The notes beneath the pieces were generated by a model that was not told the DNA's origin, did not search any database, and saw only the letters and a program-made list of their open reading frames with translations. Below, piece after piece: positions 1 through 14,000 of a DNA stretch of 64,000 nt; the first letter of the stretch is position 1, and each line of letters opens with the position of its first letter. The DNA lies in assembly GCF_963422355.1 (NCBI RefSeq), contig NC_085102.1:5493420-5557419 (forward strand). Direction: 5' to 3'. The position numbers were made by a program, and so were the translations under genes. This stretch comes from Corticium candelabrum (Eukaryota; Porifera; Homoscleromorpha; Homosclerophorida; Plakinidae).

Positions 1-192
1 TAGAATAATAGAGTTGTATGTTTGTAGACACACCGCTATCCTTCGTCGCCAGTATTGCTTGAACTCGCCAGAACTCATGCCTAACGAAGACAGAGAGCGG
101 TTAGAAAACTCTTGCAACACTTCTTCTGCTTTGTTTCCCCAACGACCAAACACCTCCAACGCTAGAAGACGAAACAAGTATCCAAGGCTCGA

Positions 193-1185
193 TTATTTGG
201 CGAGATACTTCCCATCCTTTTTCTTTTCCTTTTCCGTTGCTGCAAAGTCTGGCGTACTGCTACCTGAGCGAAGAGATCGTTTTGCCCACGGATGTGTGAT
301 GGTCACATCTAAAAGAAGATTCTTTCCATCCTTGTAATTATATATGGCTATGTCAGGCCGCTGTTTGTTAGTAAACTGGGCTGGTAGCTCTTTACGACAA
401 TTGAATCCCAGAACCTTTGACATTTCAAAAAAACAGTCCAATACGGCATCATGCCGATGAATAGGGCCTCCACCCCACTTACATGTAATAGCATGATAGC
501 CTTTGATATCCATTTGTTGACCACACTGTGGAATACAGTGATTCAAGGATTGTAAGCTAGGAATTGCTCTTCCGAGCCGCAGACAGACAGCGTTGAGAAA
601 ATCATCATTGCTGAGAATGAAGTGGTGCGAGCTCGGCATAGCATCTAACCACATCCCTGAATTGGGACCTCCACAACCCTGTATTCTTGATTGATAACGA
701 CTATCTTTACATCGTTCAAGAAGGTTGTTAAAAAGTGATTGTTTCTTTGCCTTATGAAGTCTTGCCTGAAGTTTCTTAGGATTGTCTGGTAGCTTTGAAA
801 CAGATGGAATCAGTTTGGTGGTGTCGCTAAAGTTACAGTGAAGATCTTTGAGAGATGTTGTCAAGTCCGTTGCGATTTGAGAATGGTGATTAGCATCAAC
901 TGACAGTAAACCATCACAAAGATAACGCACACGATTGTCGTGATGTGGAAGATAGTGCAGCGTATTTGCCCAACCTCCAATGAAGGCTTCCGAAGCAGAT
1001 TGCGTAGCGGAACAAAGCCCAAATCCACCTTGCTGGATATCAAGACCGAGCTGTAAACGTTCAAGCTCGTCAAGCGACCCGCATCCAACAATACTTTCAA
1101 AAGCTTGAATAATCAGCGAATCGTGCAGATTAGCAGCTTCACTTATCAGCGACGTAGGTACTGTCCGAAGAAAAGATAAGTAAAC
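193..1185 (-). mobile_element. 5'-truncated non-LTR retrotransposon ORF, C-terminal RT and endonuclease part
   Basis: The open frame runs from just after an in-frame TAA near 1188 to a TAA at 195-193, with no convincing ATG, so it is read as a truncated copy. The first part, with GGFGLCSATQSASEAFIGGW, resembles the post-catalytic region of non-LTR reverse transcriptases. A CCHC-like cluster follows (CIPQC, then H and C in GYHAITC), then HRHD, then RPDIAIYN and LLLDVTI. This order matches the C-terminal zinc knuckle plus restriction-like (PD-(D/E)XK) endonuclease of R2/R4/NeSL-type elements. The polymerase core with the YxDD motif is absent, which fits the usual 5' truncation on insertion. The frame is otherwise intact over about 330 codons, so it is either fairly young or an exon of a larger element. 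It lies 0.8 kb beyond the 3' end of the giant gene on the same strand. A host gene domesticated from such an element cannot be excluded. Confidence 0.6.
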
Positions 1186-1234
1186 TTAGGGACAGCGCAG
1201 TACCGTAAGAGAAGTAATGCAGACTGTATGTTTC

Positions 1235-1259
1235 TCGCTCGCACGCACGCTCGCTCGCT

Positions 1260-1291
<32 letters not shown>

Positions 1292-1292
1292 C
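1235..1292. repeat. GCAC/GCTC tetranucleotide microsatellite
   Basis: Short tandem tetranucleotides, first mixed gctc/gcac and then a nearly pure gcac run. It lies just upstream of the truncated retrotransposon frame. Confidence 0.9.
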
Positions 1293-1757
1293 AAGACTCA
1301 AGGTCTAGTTGAGTCACGTGGGTGACTTAATGGTAAACATAGATCTCCACAAGCTTTGGTCTAGAAGTGGTGCAACAAGAAACATACTTACACACCTCAC
1401 GAAACTGTGTAGCTACCAACCCTAATTGCCTAAAATTAGTTTTCAATAAATTTTAAAGAATCATATGTCATGCTGCAGCATGTATGCAGACTGTACATAT
1501 TTCAATTATGCCTAGATATAGCTCTAATAAATTTATTAAGCGAAGAAAACGCCACGCAAAACAGACAATACGTATGATAGAACCGTGCCTATGCCTTGAG
1601 AAATCTGGCAAGCAAAAGATGTCTTGAGAATCACAAAAATGGCAATCAAATAGAGTTTTGACACCACACATGTACACACCGGTCGATGCCTCTGCTTTCC
1701 CGGATAATTGGCTGGTTTTGGTGCTGTATTGATCAGCGGCCGGAAAGCCGGTAAAGT

Positions 1758-1758
<1 letters not shown>

Positions 1759-1811
<53 letters not shown>

Positions 1812-1824
1812 ACGTGCGCGCGCG
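1759..1824. repeat. (GT)26 microsatellite with adjoining CACGTG(CG)n
   Basis: Fifty-two bases of uninterrupted GT (1759-1810) are followed directly by cacgtgcgcgcgcg. The whole 66 bp block is nearly perfect alternating purine-pyrimidine sequence, the class that readily forms Z-DNA. It lies about 200 bp beyond the stop codon of the giant gene. Confidence 0.95.
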
Positions 1825-1837
1825 TTCAATGCATGAG

Positions 1838-1843
1838 TTTATT
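1838..1843 (-). terminator. Candidate polyadenylation signal of the giant gene
   Basis: An exact AATAAA on the minus strand about 180 nt past the TGA at 2021. A second exact copy lies at 1537-1532 beyond the GT tract. The nearer one is the more economical choice, but there is no transcript evidence. Confidence 0.4.
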
Positions 1844-2020
1844 GAGTACAACCTGTCAGTAGCACTGTACGTACACTTCCGCCGTTGGAAATCCAAAACG
1901 TATCAAAACATCAAATTATTGATTGATTGACTGATTGATACAAAAGCACAGCAAACGCATAAAAACATGCTCAAACGTCAACATCAACGCATCACTGCCA
2001 GCAACATATAGAAAACTAAA

Positions 2021-5000
2021 TCAAACACCAACGTCTTCAGATGACAGACTGTCAATACGATAGTAGAAGATGCCGTCAAAAGTCCAGTCAGCGACACAAT
2101 TGTCGGACACCACTTGGCAAATACCTCGAATCGTCAACACAGCCGTGGAGCGCCCGACCTCGGCGACACCATGTCGCGGCACCACAGACGTCACCACCAC
2201 TTCCACGTCCACATCATCATCCGCTCCTTTCCTCAGTCTCATCCGCTGGTAGCTCCCAGCCATTATAACAACCTGAAATTGCAGCTCGTTCTCAAACGCG
2301 TCCATCATCTTCGTTTCATTCGATGCAACAAAGTGAAATGGCGATTCAGCTGTTGCATCTCGCGCCCAAACAGTCACATTGACAGGAGACGCGAATGCCG
2401 GATAGTTCGTACGTGTAATCGTCACATTTCCAAGAGATTCCGTTTCGGACACATTGAAAACGGCGTGGCTAAAAGAGATGGTCCCCGGGTGGTCGTAATG
2501 CCAGAAAATGACAGACGAAATAGCAGACGGGACGTCGTCCACATACACAGTGATGTTTGACGGGCCACCAAGAGAAGGAGGAGCTGTACATACAATCGTT
2601 GTGTCTTCGACTGTGACGTGAGGATTGAGACAGAGTGTATCGTTGAGAGTCACACGAACGTGTCTGGCTGTGTGTGAGGCGTTTGTCGGACCGAACTGTG
2701 TGCCAGTGATGGTGATGTCTGTCGTGTCGTGAAGGAATGTAGAAGGAGGATCGACTGCTGTCACTGTCGGAGGGTCGAGCGTTCGGAACGCATCCGCTGC
2801 CGTAACGTTAACTTCATCGACAACAATCACGACGTCGTGATCTCCAATTGATAACTCAGGAGTCTGACAGGTAATACTTGAATTATCAACAACAGTTGGG
2901 AGTGTACACTCTTTGCCTCCTATCCATACGGCCACTACGGGGCCGTTCCCGGAAGCTGTGGAGGGGCCGAAATTTCGTCCATAAATCGATACCACCGTGT
3001 TTCCATATTTTGTGCCAGCAACAGGAAAGATAAAATCAAAGACAGGAGGCTCGAGGTATGTAAACACTCGAGGAACTAGATGTATGAGTGCACTGTCGTC
3101 GATGGTCAGTTGAAGTGAAAGAGGAACACTTGATAGGCCAGCTGCCGGAGAGAAAGTCTCAGCAATCGTGTTATTCTCAATTACTCGAGTTCCCAACGCA
3201 AGACTTCCACCAATGAGCACATCCACACGCCTAGCAGCCGGATATCCCTCCACGGGACCAAAATTCAAGCCTCGCACTACGAGACGCGTCCCACCAGACT
3301 CCCTTCCTGCTGTTGGTTTCACTTCAATGAACACAGGCAATGGATAATACGTATAATTAGACGCCTCCAACGACGACACTCCGTCAACTCGCGGTACAAC
3401 CTCATTGCCAACCGTCGCCGTGTCCACAAATGCGTTCATCTTGTATGTGAGATAACTGTCCAGTAAAGATGTGTAAAGAGAAGGATCCTGTTTGATGTGT
3501 ATCCAATCTTGATTATTCAACTGGAGCACGAGTGTTAGCTTGTCGTTGTATGCAGTGATTGTTCCACCGGTTAACGTGTAGTTATCGTCGGACAACAGCC
3601 CGTCCTGCACGGTGATAGCATCATATTGTGTAAACGATGAGTTGATGGGCTCGTTGAAGAGCAGCGTTAGCTGCCCAACGATCAGATCCACGGAGAACTC
3701 AACGAGCTGCGGCGCCGTCACATCCCGTTGAAACTCTGTAGCTTGTAGAGAGTCGTTGTAAGCAATAGTTGTCACCTGGTTGTCGTTCATGTCGGCTATC
3801 AAACGACTGTCGATCGATATGAATGTATTATGAGTGCCAGTCGCCAGTCCTTCGATGCTCTTGAGTTTGTTCAAGTCCGATGTGCCCAACTGTACGGACA
3901 CAATGCGTTCGTTCTTCTCTGTCTGCAGTTGGCTCTCTTCCGTCAGACGACGGCTTCTACCCATTGGATTGACGGGAGCGGATTTTATAGTAATAGCCGT
4001 TACGTCAAACGACGACACATTGACAATCTCTGAAAACGTCAATAGCAGTATGCCACTGTTCATGTCCAGTGAGAACGTCCAGAGTTCGGGTGGCGCCAAA
4101 TCCGGGGTAAATACAGTGACAGGCAGAGCACGGCCGTTTATGATCTCTTGTACAGGATTCGAATTCATATCGACGAGAAAGTCGCTTGAAAATGAGAGAT
4201 AAGAGGTGATGTTGCTGACAAATATGCCCGTAAGTCGTTTGATATCATTCAAATCATCAAAGTCGAACGAGATCTCTAACAAATCGCTGTCGTCTGCGTT
4301 TGTTGTCCCGTTGCTGAGATAGTAATGTAAGACGAGGGATGCAAGAGATGTGTATCCACGCGCCTGCAAGGTGATCTCATCAATACGCACAGAACTGACG
4401 TCGATGGTTTCATCAAACGACATTGTGATAGTCTCGGCGGTCAAGTTAACATTGTATGATAACAAAGTCGGTCTGGTTGTGTCCAAGGTGAAACGAGTAA
4501 CGTGCGTGGCATTGTCGTCGTCAATGGCAACAACAAGATTTCCGTTCATGTCTGACCACGCGGTCTCTTTCAGTGAGACGTACGTGTTGTTAACGTCGCT
4601 CACCAATGCCGTATTCTTCTTCAATGCGTTGAGATCATTGTCTCCCAGCTCTAGAACCACCAGAGCAACATCCTTGCTGTTGGTCACACTACCGTTTGGA
4701 GGTGCACCACCGGACAAGAGGTGATACGTCGTCGTGTTGTGTTCACCAGCCTGCAAACGAATGTCGGATACAACAAGAGAGGATGTGTTCATCGCCTCCG
4801 AGAATGTCATGGTCATATCTCCACTGTCGATGTCCAAATCAAAGGAGAGAAGTCGAGGTCTCACTTTGTCTTCTGTAAAGACGAGCACACGTTGAGCACT
4901 AGAAACGTCAACAGAAACGACAGAGTTGCTATTCATGTCGGACACGAGATTGCGAGAGAAAGTAATAAAGGTGTTATTTTCGAACGTTGCCAAGTCGGTT

Positions 5001-8000
5001 AAAGCCTTAATCTTGTCTGTGTCGTCTCGTCCCATGTTGATAACGATTGTATGGTGATCCGTGCTGATTGATGACGACCGCCATGGCTTTTCCCCAGGAC
5101 TGAGAGTATGCCACTCTGTTGCGTGTGATCTATTCTCTCTGTTTTGCAATGTGATCTCGTCGATCGTCAGACTGCTGGCTTTGACCGTCTCCGAGAAATA
5201 AAGCGTCAACTGGTGCGTGTGCATGTTGACGTCGAATGCCCACAAAACGGGAGGAGTGACGTCTTCGTAGAACGACTTGCTTACCTCTCCACTCGCCAAG
5301 TCTGTCGTATCGACGACGGGAATGACACGATTAGGCACGAGAGCCATGTCGTGAATGGCAAACTCGTTGAAGACGAGCCACGCGTTCGTTCTGTCCGTAA
5401 ATATCTCCGTGTTCTGTTTGATGGCATTCAAATCATCCCAAGAAAATGTCAACACCACAACCGTACTGTCGTCTATCTGGCGAACACCGGAGGTAAGAGT
5501 ATAATGTGTGCTGCCTTCGAAGAAATCCTGAAGTCGGAAAGCAGAGAAGTTCATCGACGACGAATTGACCGTCTCGGTAAAGGTAAGAGTCAATGTTTCG
5601 GAAGTTATGTTGGTTGTAAATTCGACTAGTCGAGGACGCGTGGTATCTGGTGTCTGCTCACGCACCATCAAACCATCACAATCCGCTCTCTCATCGATCA
5701 CATTGAATGACATGTCGTACACGGAGGTGTTCCGATGAAGCAGGAAACAGTCGAGACGGTCCCGGCACAGATGCTTGCGTTTGATTTCGTTCACATCGGA
5801 AACAGTCAGTTGAACAACAATAACTGTTCCATCCGACACAGTGCTTTCTCCTCCGGTTAGAGTGTGATTGTAGTCGACTCGACATGAACCATCCTGCAGA
5901 GTGAACTCCGTCAGATTGATGCTGTCTGCTCTGATTGTCTCATCAAACGTGAACACGAGCACCCCATCGTCCATATCAATACTGTACGCAGACACAACAG
6001 GAGCCGTCTTATCCTCCACATATTCAGCCGCTTGTCTGGCCAGTCCATCCACAATCTCCGTTACAGTGTTTCCATTCATGTCAGTAATGGCAATAGACGA
6101 CAGCAGCACGTACGTTGTGTTCTTGTTGACCGCAAGATTTCGTCTCCGTTTTATTTCGTTCCGATCGTCGGCTCCTAGATCGACAACCACAATATGATTG
6201 TCATCCGATCTCGTTGTGCTTCCAGTAGAACCAAACAGCAGAGTTCTCGGACTAGAGTGGTACATAAAGTTGGCATACATTGAGTTCTGGACTGTGATGC
6301 CGCTTGCGTTGAGCGACTCCGTCTCCACAAATTCGTCAAACGTTAGCGTCAATGTTGTGGCGTCCATATCAAGAGAAAAGTCAAGCAAGACAGGATTCGA
6401 TGTATCTTCAGTAAACGCATCCACTCTCATCGCTTCTGTTGTCAGAGTAGAAACCAGCGCGTTGCTATTCATGTCTTCCACCGTCAAATTAGTCAACGAA
6501 ATAAAAGTGTTGTTGGTGGTCGTTGCGAGAGCTCGCTTGTACTTGATCTCATTCAAGTCGATAAATCCCAACTGAATGGTCACAACCGGCCCGTCCTCAC
6601 TGAGTGTCCTACTACCAGTCGGCCACTCAAAATCATGAAGAGTTTGAGTGACATTCCTACCGACAGCCACCACATCATTTTGGACAGTGATTTGTGTAAC
6701 GTTAAACGTGTCAGCAACGTTAACTGTTTCCGAAAACTTCAATATGAGTAGTCCCTCGTCCATATCCAAGTCAAAACTTAACAAGACTGGCTCAGTTGTA
6801 TCAATAGTGAGTAAACTCACGTTCAAGGCATCAGCAGAAGAAACAGCAACAACTCGATTGTTATTCATATCTGAGACGAAGTCACTCTCAAAGAAAACAT
6901 ACGTGTCGTTTTGCCCAGTAGCAAGAGTACGTATTTTCTTCAATTGATTGATATCTCTGTGTCCGAGTTGTAAGACAATAACAGGCCAATCATTACTAAC
7001 CGACACGGTACCATCTGGGTAACCACCAACACCACTAAGCGTGTGCATGCGATAGTAAGAAGCATTGACATCCCGTCCATTCGAAATCGAAAATTTTGAG
7101 AAGTCGAGAGAAGTGACGTTGACCGTTTCGGTGAACGTGAGCGTCAGATTACCAGAATTCATATCAAGATCAAAACCCAGCAACTCGGGTTTCGACCCAT
7201 CTTCATGGACGACCTGCACCTGGTGAGCACTGTCCATCCCTATTCCAACCACTTTGATACCAATCGTATCCGCCACAAGTTCTGTCCCAAACGAGATAAA
7301 TGTGTCATAACGTGTAGTGGCCAGATATTGCATCTGCTTGATAGTATTCAGATCAAAGTCGCTCAAACTCACGACTACAGTTGGTCCGTCGTCAGACACT
7401 ACGCTGGACTGACTGGTGAGACTATATGAAGACGTCGCACTTCTGTTTTTATTCAATAAAGTGATTTCTGTCACGTTAAACGTCGACACATCAACAGACT
7501 CTGAGAAATAGAGCGTCAAGAGGCCACTGTCGAGTGACAAGTCAAAGTCGTCTAGTCGAGGAGTGGTTGTATCTGGGGTGTAATTACGAGGTCTCATGGC
7601 GTTCACTCCGTTGAGAAGAGACACTACAGGCTCACCAAACATGTCCACTAGAGCTCCACTTGCCATCACCAGCCATGATGCGTTGATGCTTGTAGCGATG
7701 CGCTTCACTTTGATGTCATTCAAATCATCAAGAGAGAGGGTAAGTGTGACATGTCTGTTATCTAGTAGGGTTACCGTACTCACAGCTCTCCCTCCAGTCA
7801 ACGTATGCGCGTACTCTGGATGTCTATCACTCACATTAGATTGAACTTGAATGATAAAGTTGTCAAAACGAAATGATGAAACGTCAACCGTTTCGGAGAA
7901 AGTCAACAACAAATGGCCAATATTCATATCGAGATCGTAACTAACAAGATAAGGTCCCGTCATGTCGTCAAAGAATACATCAGCCTGAATGGTTCCGTTT

Positions 8001-11000
8001 GTCGATGAAGAAGGATTGTTGACCATGTCTTTTATCGTTCCTTCTCCAAGAGAAATATACGACGTATTCCTACTAATAAAGAAATCCTCTAAAGCTTTAA
8101 TGTTGTTGAGATCAATGAATGTAAATTGAACGATCACAACGAGACCATCATCACTTGGACTTGTCCCTCCTGTTAGTCTGTACATCTCACTGCCATTTCT
8201 AGCACCATGTAGGCTAATGAGCGTGTAGTTGAGAGTCTCCGGCTTCACTGGTTCGTCAAAATTGAGCGTCAGCGTGCCAGACGTCATGTTGACGGCAAAC
8301 GAAATGAGATTAGGTGAAACGCGTTCAATGGGAGTCGATAAGACGGGAAGGATCGCTGAGTTGGCTTTGTTGTTGCTCATGTCTTCTAGAGCGGCTGCCT
8401 TCATGTACAACCACGTATCGTTTGCTGTTGTCCACAAATGTCTGATAGTTTTGATGTTATTGACATCAGGTATGGTCAAGTGAATAATAAAGATGTGGGA
8501 GTATGTACCATTTATTGTGCCTCCTGTTAGCTGGTAGTTCAGAGAGCCGTTCCCATTCGAATATGCGTAGAAGCGAGTTGGCTGCACAGTCGTTAGATTG
8601 ACGGTCTCATCAAACGACAGACTGACTTCGTGTCGGTCAAGATCAACAGTGAAACTCTCTAGAGTTGGATTAAGGAGATCTTCCGTGTAGATGCTCGCCT
8701 GTTGCGCATGACCATTTGCAATCGGTTTGACTCGGTTCTCGTTCATGTCCTCAATAGCAGCTTCACTCAATACCAAAAACGAATCATTGCTTGAAGTCAT
8801 CATGTTGGTAAAGAATGTCAGTCTGTTGATGTCGAACGAGCTGAGAGAAATAACAATAACGGGGCCATCCGAGCTATTGGTTGATGAAGATGTAAGAGAA
8901 TGCGTTGGCCCAACGGCAGTGGCAGCATCTTGCAGAGTCAGTTGAGACACATTGAGAGAAGAGGACAAGACTGTCTCAGAAAACGTGAGGAAGAGAAGCC
9001 GACGGTGCATGTCAGTTTGAAAGCTTTGCAGAGTGGGTTTGGTGGTGTCAGGTGTGTACCGTTCAACAAGCTGTCCTGTCTCAATAGGGACAACTGCGTT
9101 GTCTTGCATATCGGATATGGCTAGTGCAGTGAAAGTAAGGTACGTAGTATTCGTTTCAGTTGCCAAATAAACAAGTTTCTTTATCTCATTCAGATCAGCG
9201 TCACCAATAACAACTACAATGACCGTGTTGTCTCCATTGCGAGCCATCAAGTTGCTTGACTCTGTTGTGAGTTGATAGAAACTGGTAGGGGCAGATGCAG
9301 CATTTTGGATAGTAACCTGAGAAACGTTTAGTGATTCTGCCAACGTCGTTTCGTCAAAAGTCAAAGAGAGAAACGCAGTATTCACGTCCAAGTTGTATGA
9401 GATGAGACGCGGTCTTGTCGTGTCTGCTGTGAAGTTCTTCACTTGCAAACCAGATGAAACGTTTACTGACACTAAGCTATTATTGTTCATGTCACGGATG
9501 GTTTTAGGAATAGCTGCCAAGTAGGTGAAAGATATTGAAGATGCCAGAGGTGGAAGCTGTTTGATCCTGTTCACATCCTCGACTGTCATTTGTATCAACA
9601 CGACTGGCTGTGCTGTTGCATTTGAGCTTCCCCCTGTTAGCCAATGGTGAAATAACAAGCCAGATACATTGCTGGCAAAGCTCTGTAAAGCTAATCCTTG
9701 TGGATAAAGGGTGCTCACTCTTACCGTCTCACTAAACGTCAACTTTAAACGACCCATATTCATGTCAACATCAAACATACTCAATTCGGGTCTAACTGTA
9801 TCTTCCATAAAATTCTTTGCTTGCAAAGGACCTTGTTCATCTCTTACTCCAGACTCCGAGCCAGAGCCTGAAGAAGACGAAGTGATGGTGTCTCTGCTAA
9901 CAACAGGATTGTAGTTCATGTCAGTAATCATCCCTTCTGTGTAAGTAAGAAAAGTGTTTAAACGTGATGTGGCCAGAGCGTCGTTCTTCTTGATTTCGTT
10001 TAAGTCAAACGCCGTCAGCGATAATATCACGTCTGTATCGTTGATGTAAGGGTGAACAACACCACCAGTCAATTGGTACGTGGCAGACGGATCTTCACTG
10101 TCTTGCAAAGTGATCTGCATTGGGTCAAGCGACGATACATTCACCGTTTCAGTAAATGTCAAGCGTAGTTCCTCAAATGTCAAATCAAGATGGAAAGATA
10201 CGAGTTCAGGTGGTGTGCTGTCTTCCACAAACACAGTGACGAGTTGTCCATTGTCAGACGAAATAGCCATCACGGGATTGTCAGCCATGTCAACGATCGA
10301 CAAGTTGGTTAACGACAAAAACGTATTATTTACTTCCGTCGCTAATGAGACAAACTTCTTGATGTAATTTGCATCATCTACATCAAGTTCTACAACGAGA
10401 ACGGTTCCATCTCTTGTCAGATTTCTTCCTCCGGTCAACGTCCTATAGTGTGAGGAAGAGAGACGAATGTTGCTCTGTATGGTCAACTCCGTAAACAACA
10501 ATGAGTCTGTCTTGACTGTCTCGTTGAAAGTGATACGCAACTGATGCGAATTCATATCTAAGTCAAATTGTACGACGACTGGACTGATTGTGTCTCTAGT
10601 GTAGTTGCTGACCTGCATCGAACCAAACACATCTAACAAGTTGCCGTTCATGTCTTTAATAGCGACAGGGCTGAGGTAGACAAACGTGTCCATCTTGTCA
10701 GTGGCAAAACTCCTACGTTTTATTTCGTTTAAGTTGTCAACATCGAGTTGCACTACTATAACAGTCGAGTCTTCAGAAGGTGTAGAACCTCCTGTAAGTC
10801 GCACTTTATCACTATTATTGCGATTGAGAATGATTATTTCATTGAGAAACAACGTTGTCACGTCCATTGTTTCCGAAAATGTCATTTCCAGACGTTCTGT
10901 GTTCATATTCAAGTCAAACGAGACCAGAGACGGCTTGGTTGTGTCCAGTACCAACATTGATCTAATCCGAATAGCACGAGAGGAGAGAACAGGAATCACA

Positions 11001-14000
11001 ACATTACCATTCATATCAGCAACTGTTTTGTTAGTCATCGAAACGTAAGTATTGTTGCCTGACGCCAGGGTAGCTAAATTCCTGATTTTCTTCACCTCAT
11101 TCAAGTCTCTCTCTAGAAGAGTGACAACAATAGTTGTCGAATCATTGAATATCCAGTTGGCCCCAGTAAGAGTGAACGAGTTTGGAGTCGTTCCATTCGA
11201 TGTCTCTTGAAGAGTGATTTCCACTGGATTAAACGTATATGAATCAACCGTTTCGCTAAAATTCAAAACCAACGTGCCCGAGTCGACATCAAACTCGAAT
11301 GATTCCAACATGGGAGAAGTCGTATCTTCAATGAAAGAGATGGCTAGTTTAGCCTCATTTCTCGAGATTGGTACAACCAGGTTGTCGTTCATGTCCATTA
11401 ATGTAACATCAAGTAAAGACAGCCATGAGTTGGCTAGTCTAGACGTCAACAGGCGCTGCCGTTTTAGCTCTTGAAAATCATGATAAGAAAAGTACACAAC
11501 AATAAATGGCTCGTTTGACTGTCTTGTTGAAGCGGCTCGCAGTTGAAGATGAGATGGCATCAATATGCTGTCGTTTTGCAACGTGATGCCACTCACAATC
11601 AGTGAAGAGACATTCACTGTTTCAGAAAACGTTAATGTCATGTTGCCACTGTCCATGTCCAACGAAAAATTCCTCAGTATCGGAGAAGTCGTGTCACCAG
11701 TGAACGCCGAAACTCTCAGGGATAAAGTCCTGTTGATAGGGTGGACCCTGTTACTGTTCATGTCTCGAATGGTGGTGTCTAGGATGGACAAATAGATGGT
11801 TTCATTGGAAACAGCCAGTTCGGTGAGCTGCTTAACTCTATTTGAATCATTTTCGCTCAGTTTGATGACAACGATAGGATTATTGGAGCTGATGCTTGTG
11901 CTTGTTGCCTCCAATGTGTGATCACTGGACACAGCATCAAGCCAGGGCAGCAGAGTTATTTGTGTAACATCTAGAGACGACACATTTACCGTCTCACTGA
12001 ACGTCAACCTCATAATTGCATTATCCATGTCCAAATCAAAACCATCCAAACGAGGTCGAACATGATCAGCCTCATATATTAGAACAGGCAACGGGAAATC
12101 GACTGAAACTTCCTTGTTTCGATTGTAGTTCATATCTAAAACGGTTGAATTTGTGATTGCAAGATATGTGTCAGTCTTTGATGTTGCCAATAAAGACGCT
12201 GCCTTGATGTCATCCAAATCCTTCTTTAGCAGACGCAATACAACAGTTGCGCTGTCACTGTGATCAATATTACCACCCGTTAGTTGCACATACTGATCGG
12301 CGTGAGAGCCACTTTGAATTGTGATCTGCTTAAAATTGAGTGATTTGATCATAACGGTTTCGTTGAAATACAATGTCAACGTCTCAGCGGAAAGATCAAA
12401 GTCAAAGGAGTCAAGAACGGGAGAAGTTCTGTCTGCAATGAAATTGCTAGCTCTTTCACCACTCCAGGCAAGAATAGGTTCAATCCAGTTGCTATTCATG
12501 TCTTGAACTGAGTCATTTGCCAATGAGAGGAAACTACTGGAAAAATTGTAGGCTAAACTCCCTAGTTGCTTTACCACATTCAAGTCATCATTCAGAAGGA
12601 TGATTCTCAACTGGGTTGAATCATCATTTGAAGTCATATGAGCTCCCGTTAGAGTAAAGTATTCTGCCTCTGATTGGTTGGCGTGGCCTTGGAGAGTCAG
12701 CTTTGTCACGTCGAGTGACTGTGCGTCAACTGTTTCATTAAATACCAGTGTAATCTGCCCAATATTCATGTCGAGATGAAACAAATGGAGTTGTGGTCTT
12801 GTAGTATCTGACGTGTGCGTAATCACTTGCTGCCCATTGTTTGTGTTTATTGCCTCCACAGCATTGTTGTTCATGTCCCTGATTGCACTGGACGTCAAAG
12901 TGAGATGTGTGTTGAGACGTGAAGTAAACAAGTCAGTAAGATATTTGATCCTGTTAAGATCATTTTGACCAATTTGAATCACAATAGAAACGTCGTCTTG
13001 TCCAACTGGATCTTCTCCTACAATTGAGGAATCGTCAGTCAACCTGAACTCAGAAACAACACGTCGATTTCTTTGAGAATCATTTTGCAACAAGAATTGA
13101 GTCACATCCAATGAAGAAGCGTTCACTGTCTCAGAGAAAGTAAGCAACAACAAGCCAGAGTCAATGTCAACATCATATTGTTCCAAACTAGGGATAGTTG
13201 TATCTGCAGTAAACTTCGATACAACAATTGAATTTGTGAAGGCAACAGCAACCACATTATTGCCACTCATATCTTTGACAAAGTCATCAGAGAACGACAA
13301 GAAAGAAGTTTCATTGTATGTTGCCAGTCCACTCTTTTGTTTCAGTTCATCCAGATCTGTTTTGGCAATGCTCACAACCTGGACGGGTCTGTCTAGCTCA
13401 TAAGTTACAGTAGACAACGAGAATGTATGATGACTAAATGAGTTTCCCAATGATAAACGATCTTTTTGCAGAGTGAGTTGTGTTGCATTCAAAGTACTTG
13501 CATCAACAGTCTCACTAAACGTCAGGTGTAGTACTCCATCTCCATCTACATCGAGATCAAACGACTCCAGCTTCGGTCTTGTCGTGTCTAATGTGTGTTG
13601 AGAGACTCGTTGTGCAGTAATACCATTAAGAAGTGGGACAAGTTCTAAACCATTCTGATCTTTGACACTATCTCCATCCATCACCAACCATGACGTCAAG
13701 TTTGATAATCCAATTTGTTTGTACTTCATAGCATTAACGTCGTCTTGTTCAAGGGAGATACTGATGTGAGTGTCATCGTTGGATGAAACGATACCTCCTC
13801 TCAAAGTCTGTCTGTCTTTGTCATCAGTTGTGTTGAACAACGACTGCAGAGTTATTCTAGACAGCTGAACGCTTTGATAATCAACGGTCTCTACAAATAC
13901 TAACAGTAACGTTGCAGGCGCATCCATGTCGAGATCAAAATGGTCAAGTTCTGGCTGGATAGTATCGTTTCTGAAATAGACTGTTTGTATTGCGCTTGAT

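Larger units (their letters stand above)
1186..2020. other. 3' flank of the giant gene, no coding gene seen
   Basis: This stretch separates the giant gene's stop codon from the retrotransposon fragment. It holds a tetranucleotide microsatellite, a long (GT)n tract and AATAAA hexamers on the minus strand. The minus-strand frames here are low-complexity (one translates the GT tract as alternating His and Thr) and are not supported as genes. Confidence 0.6.
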
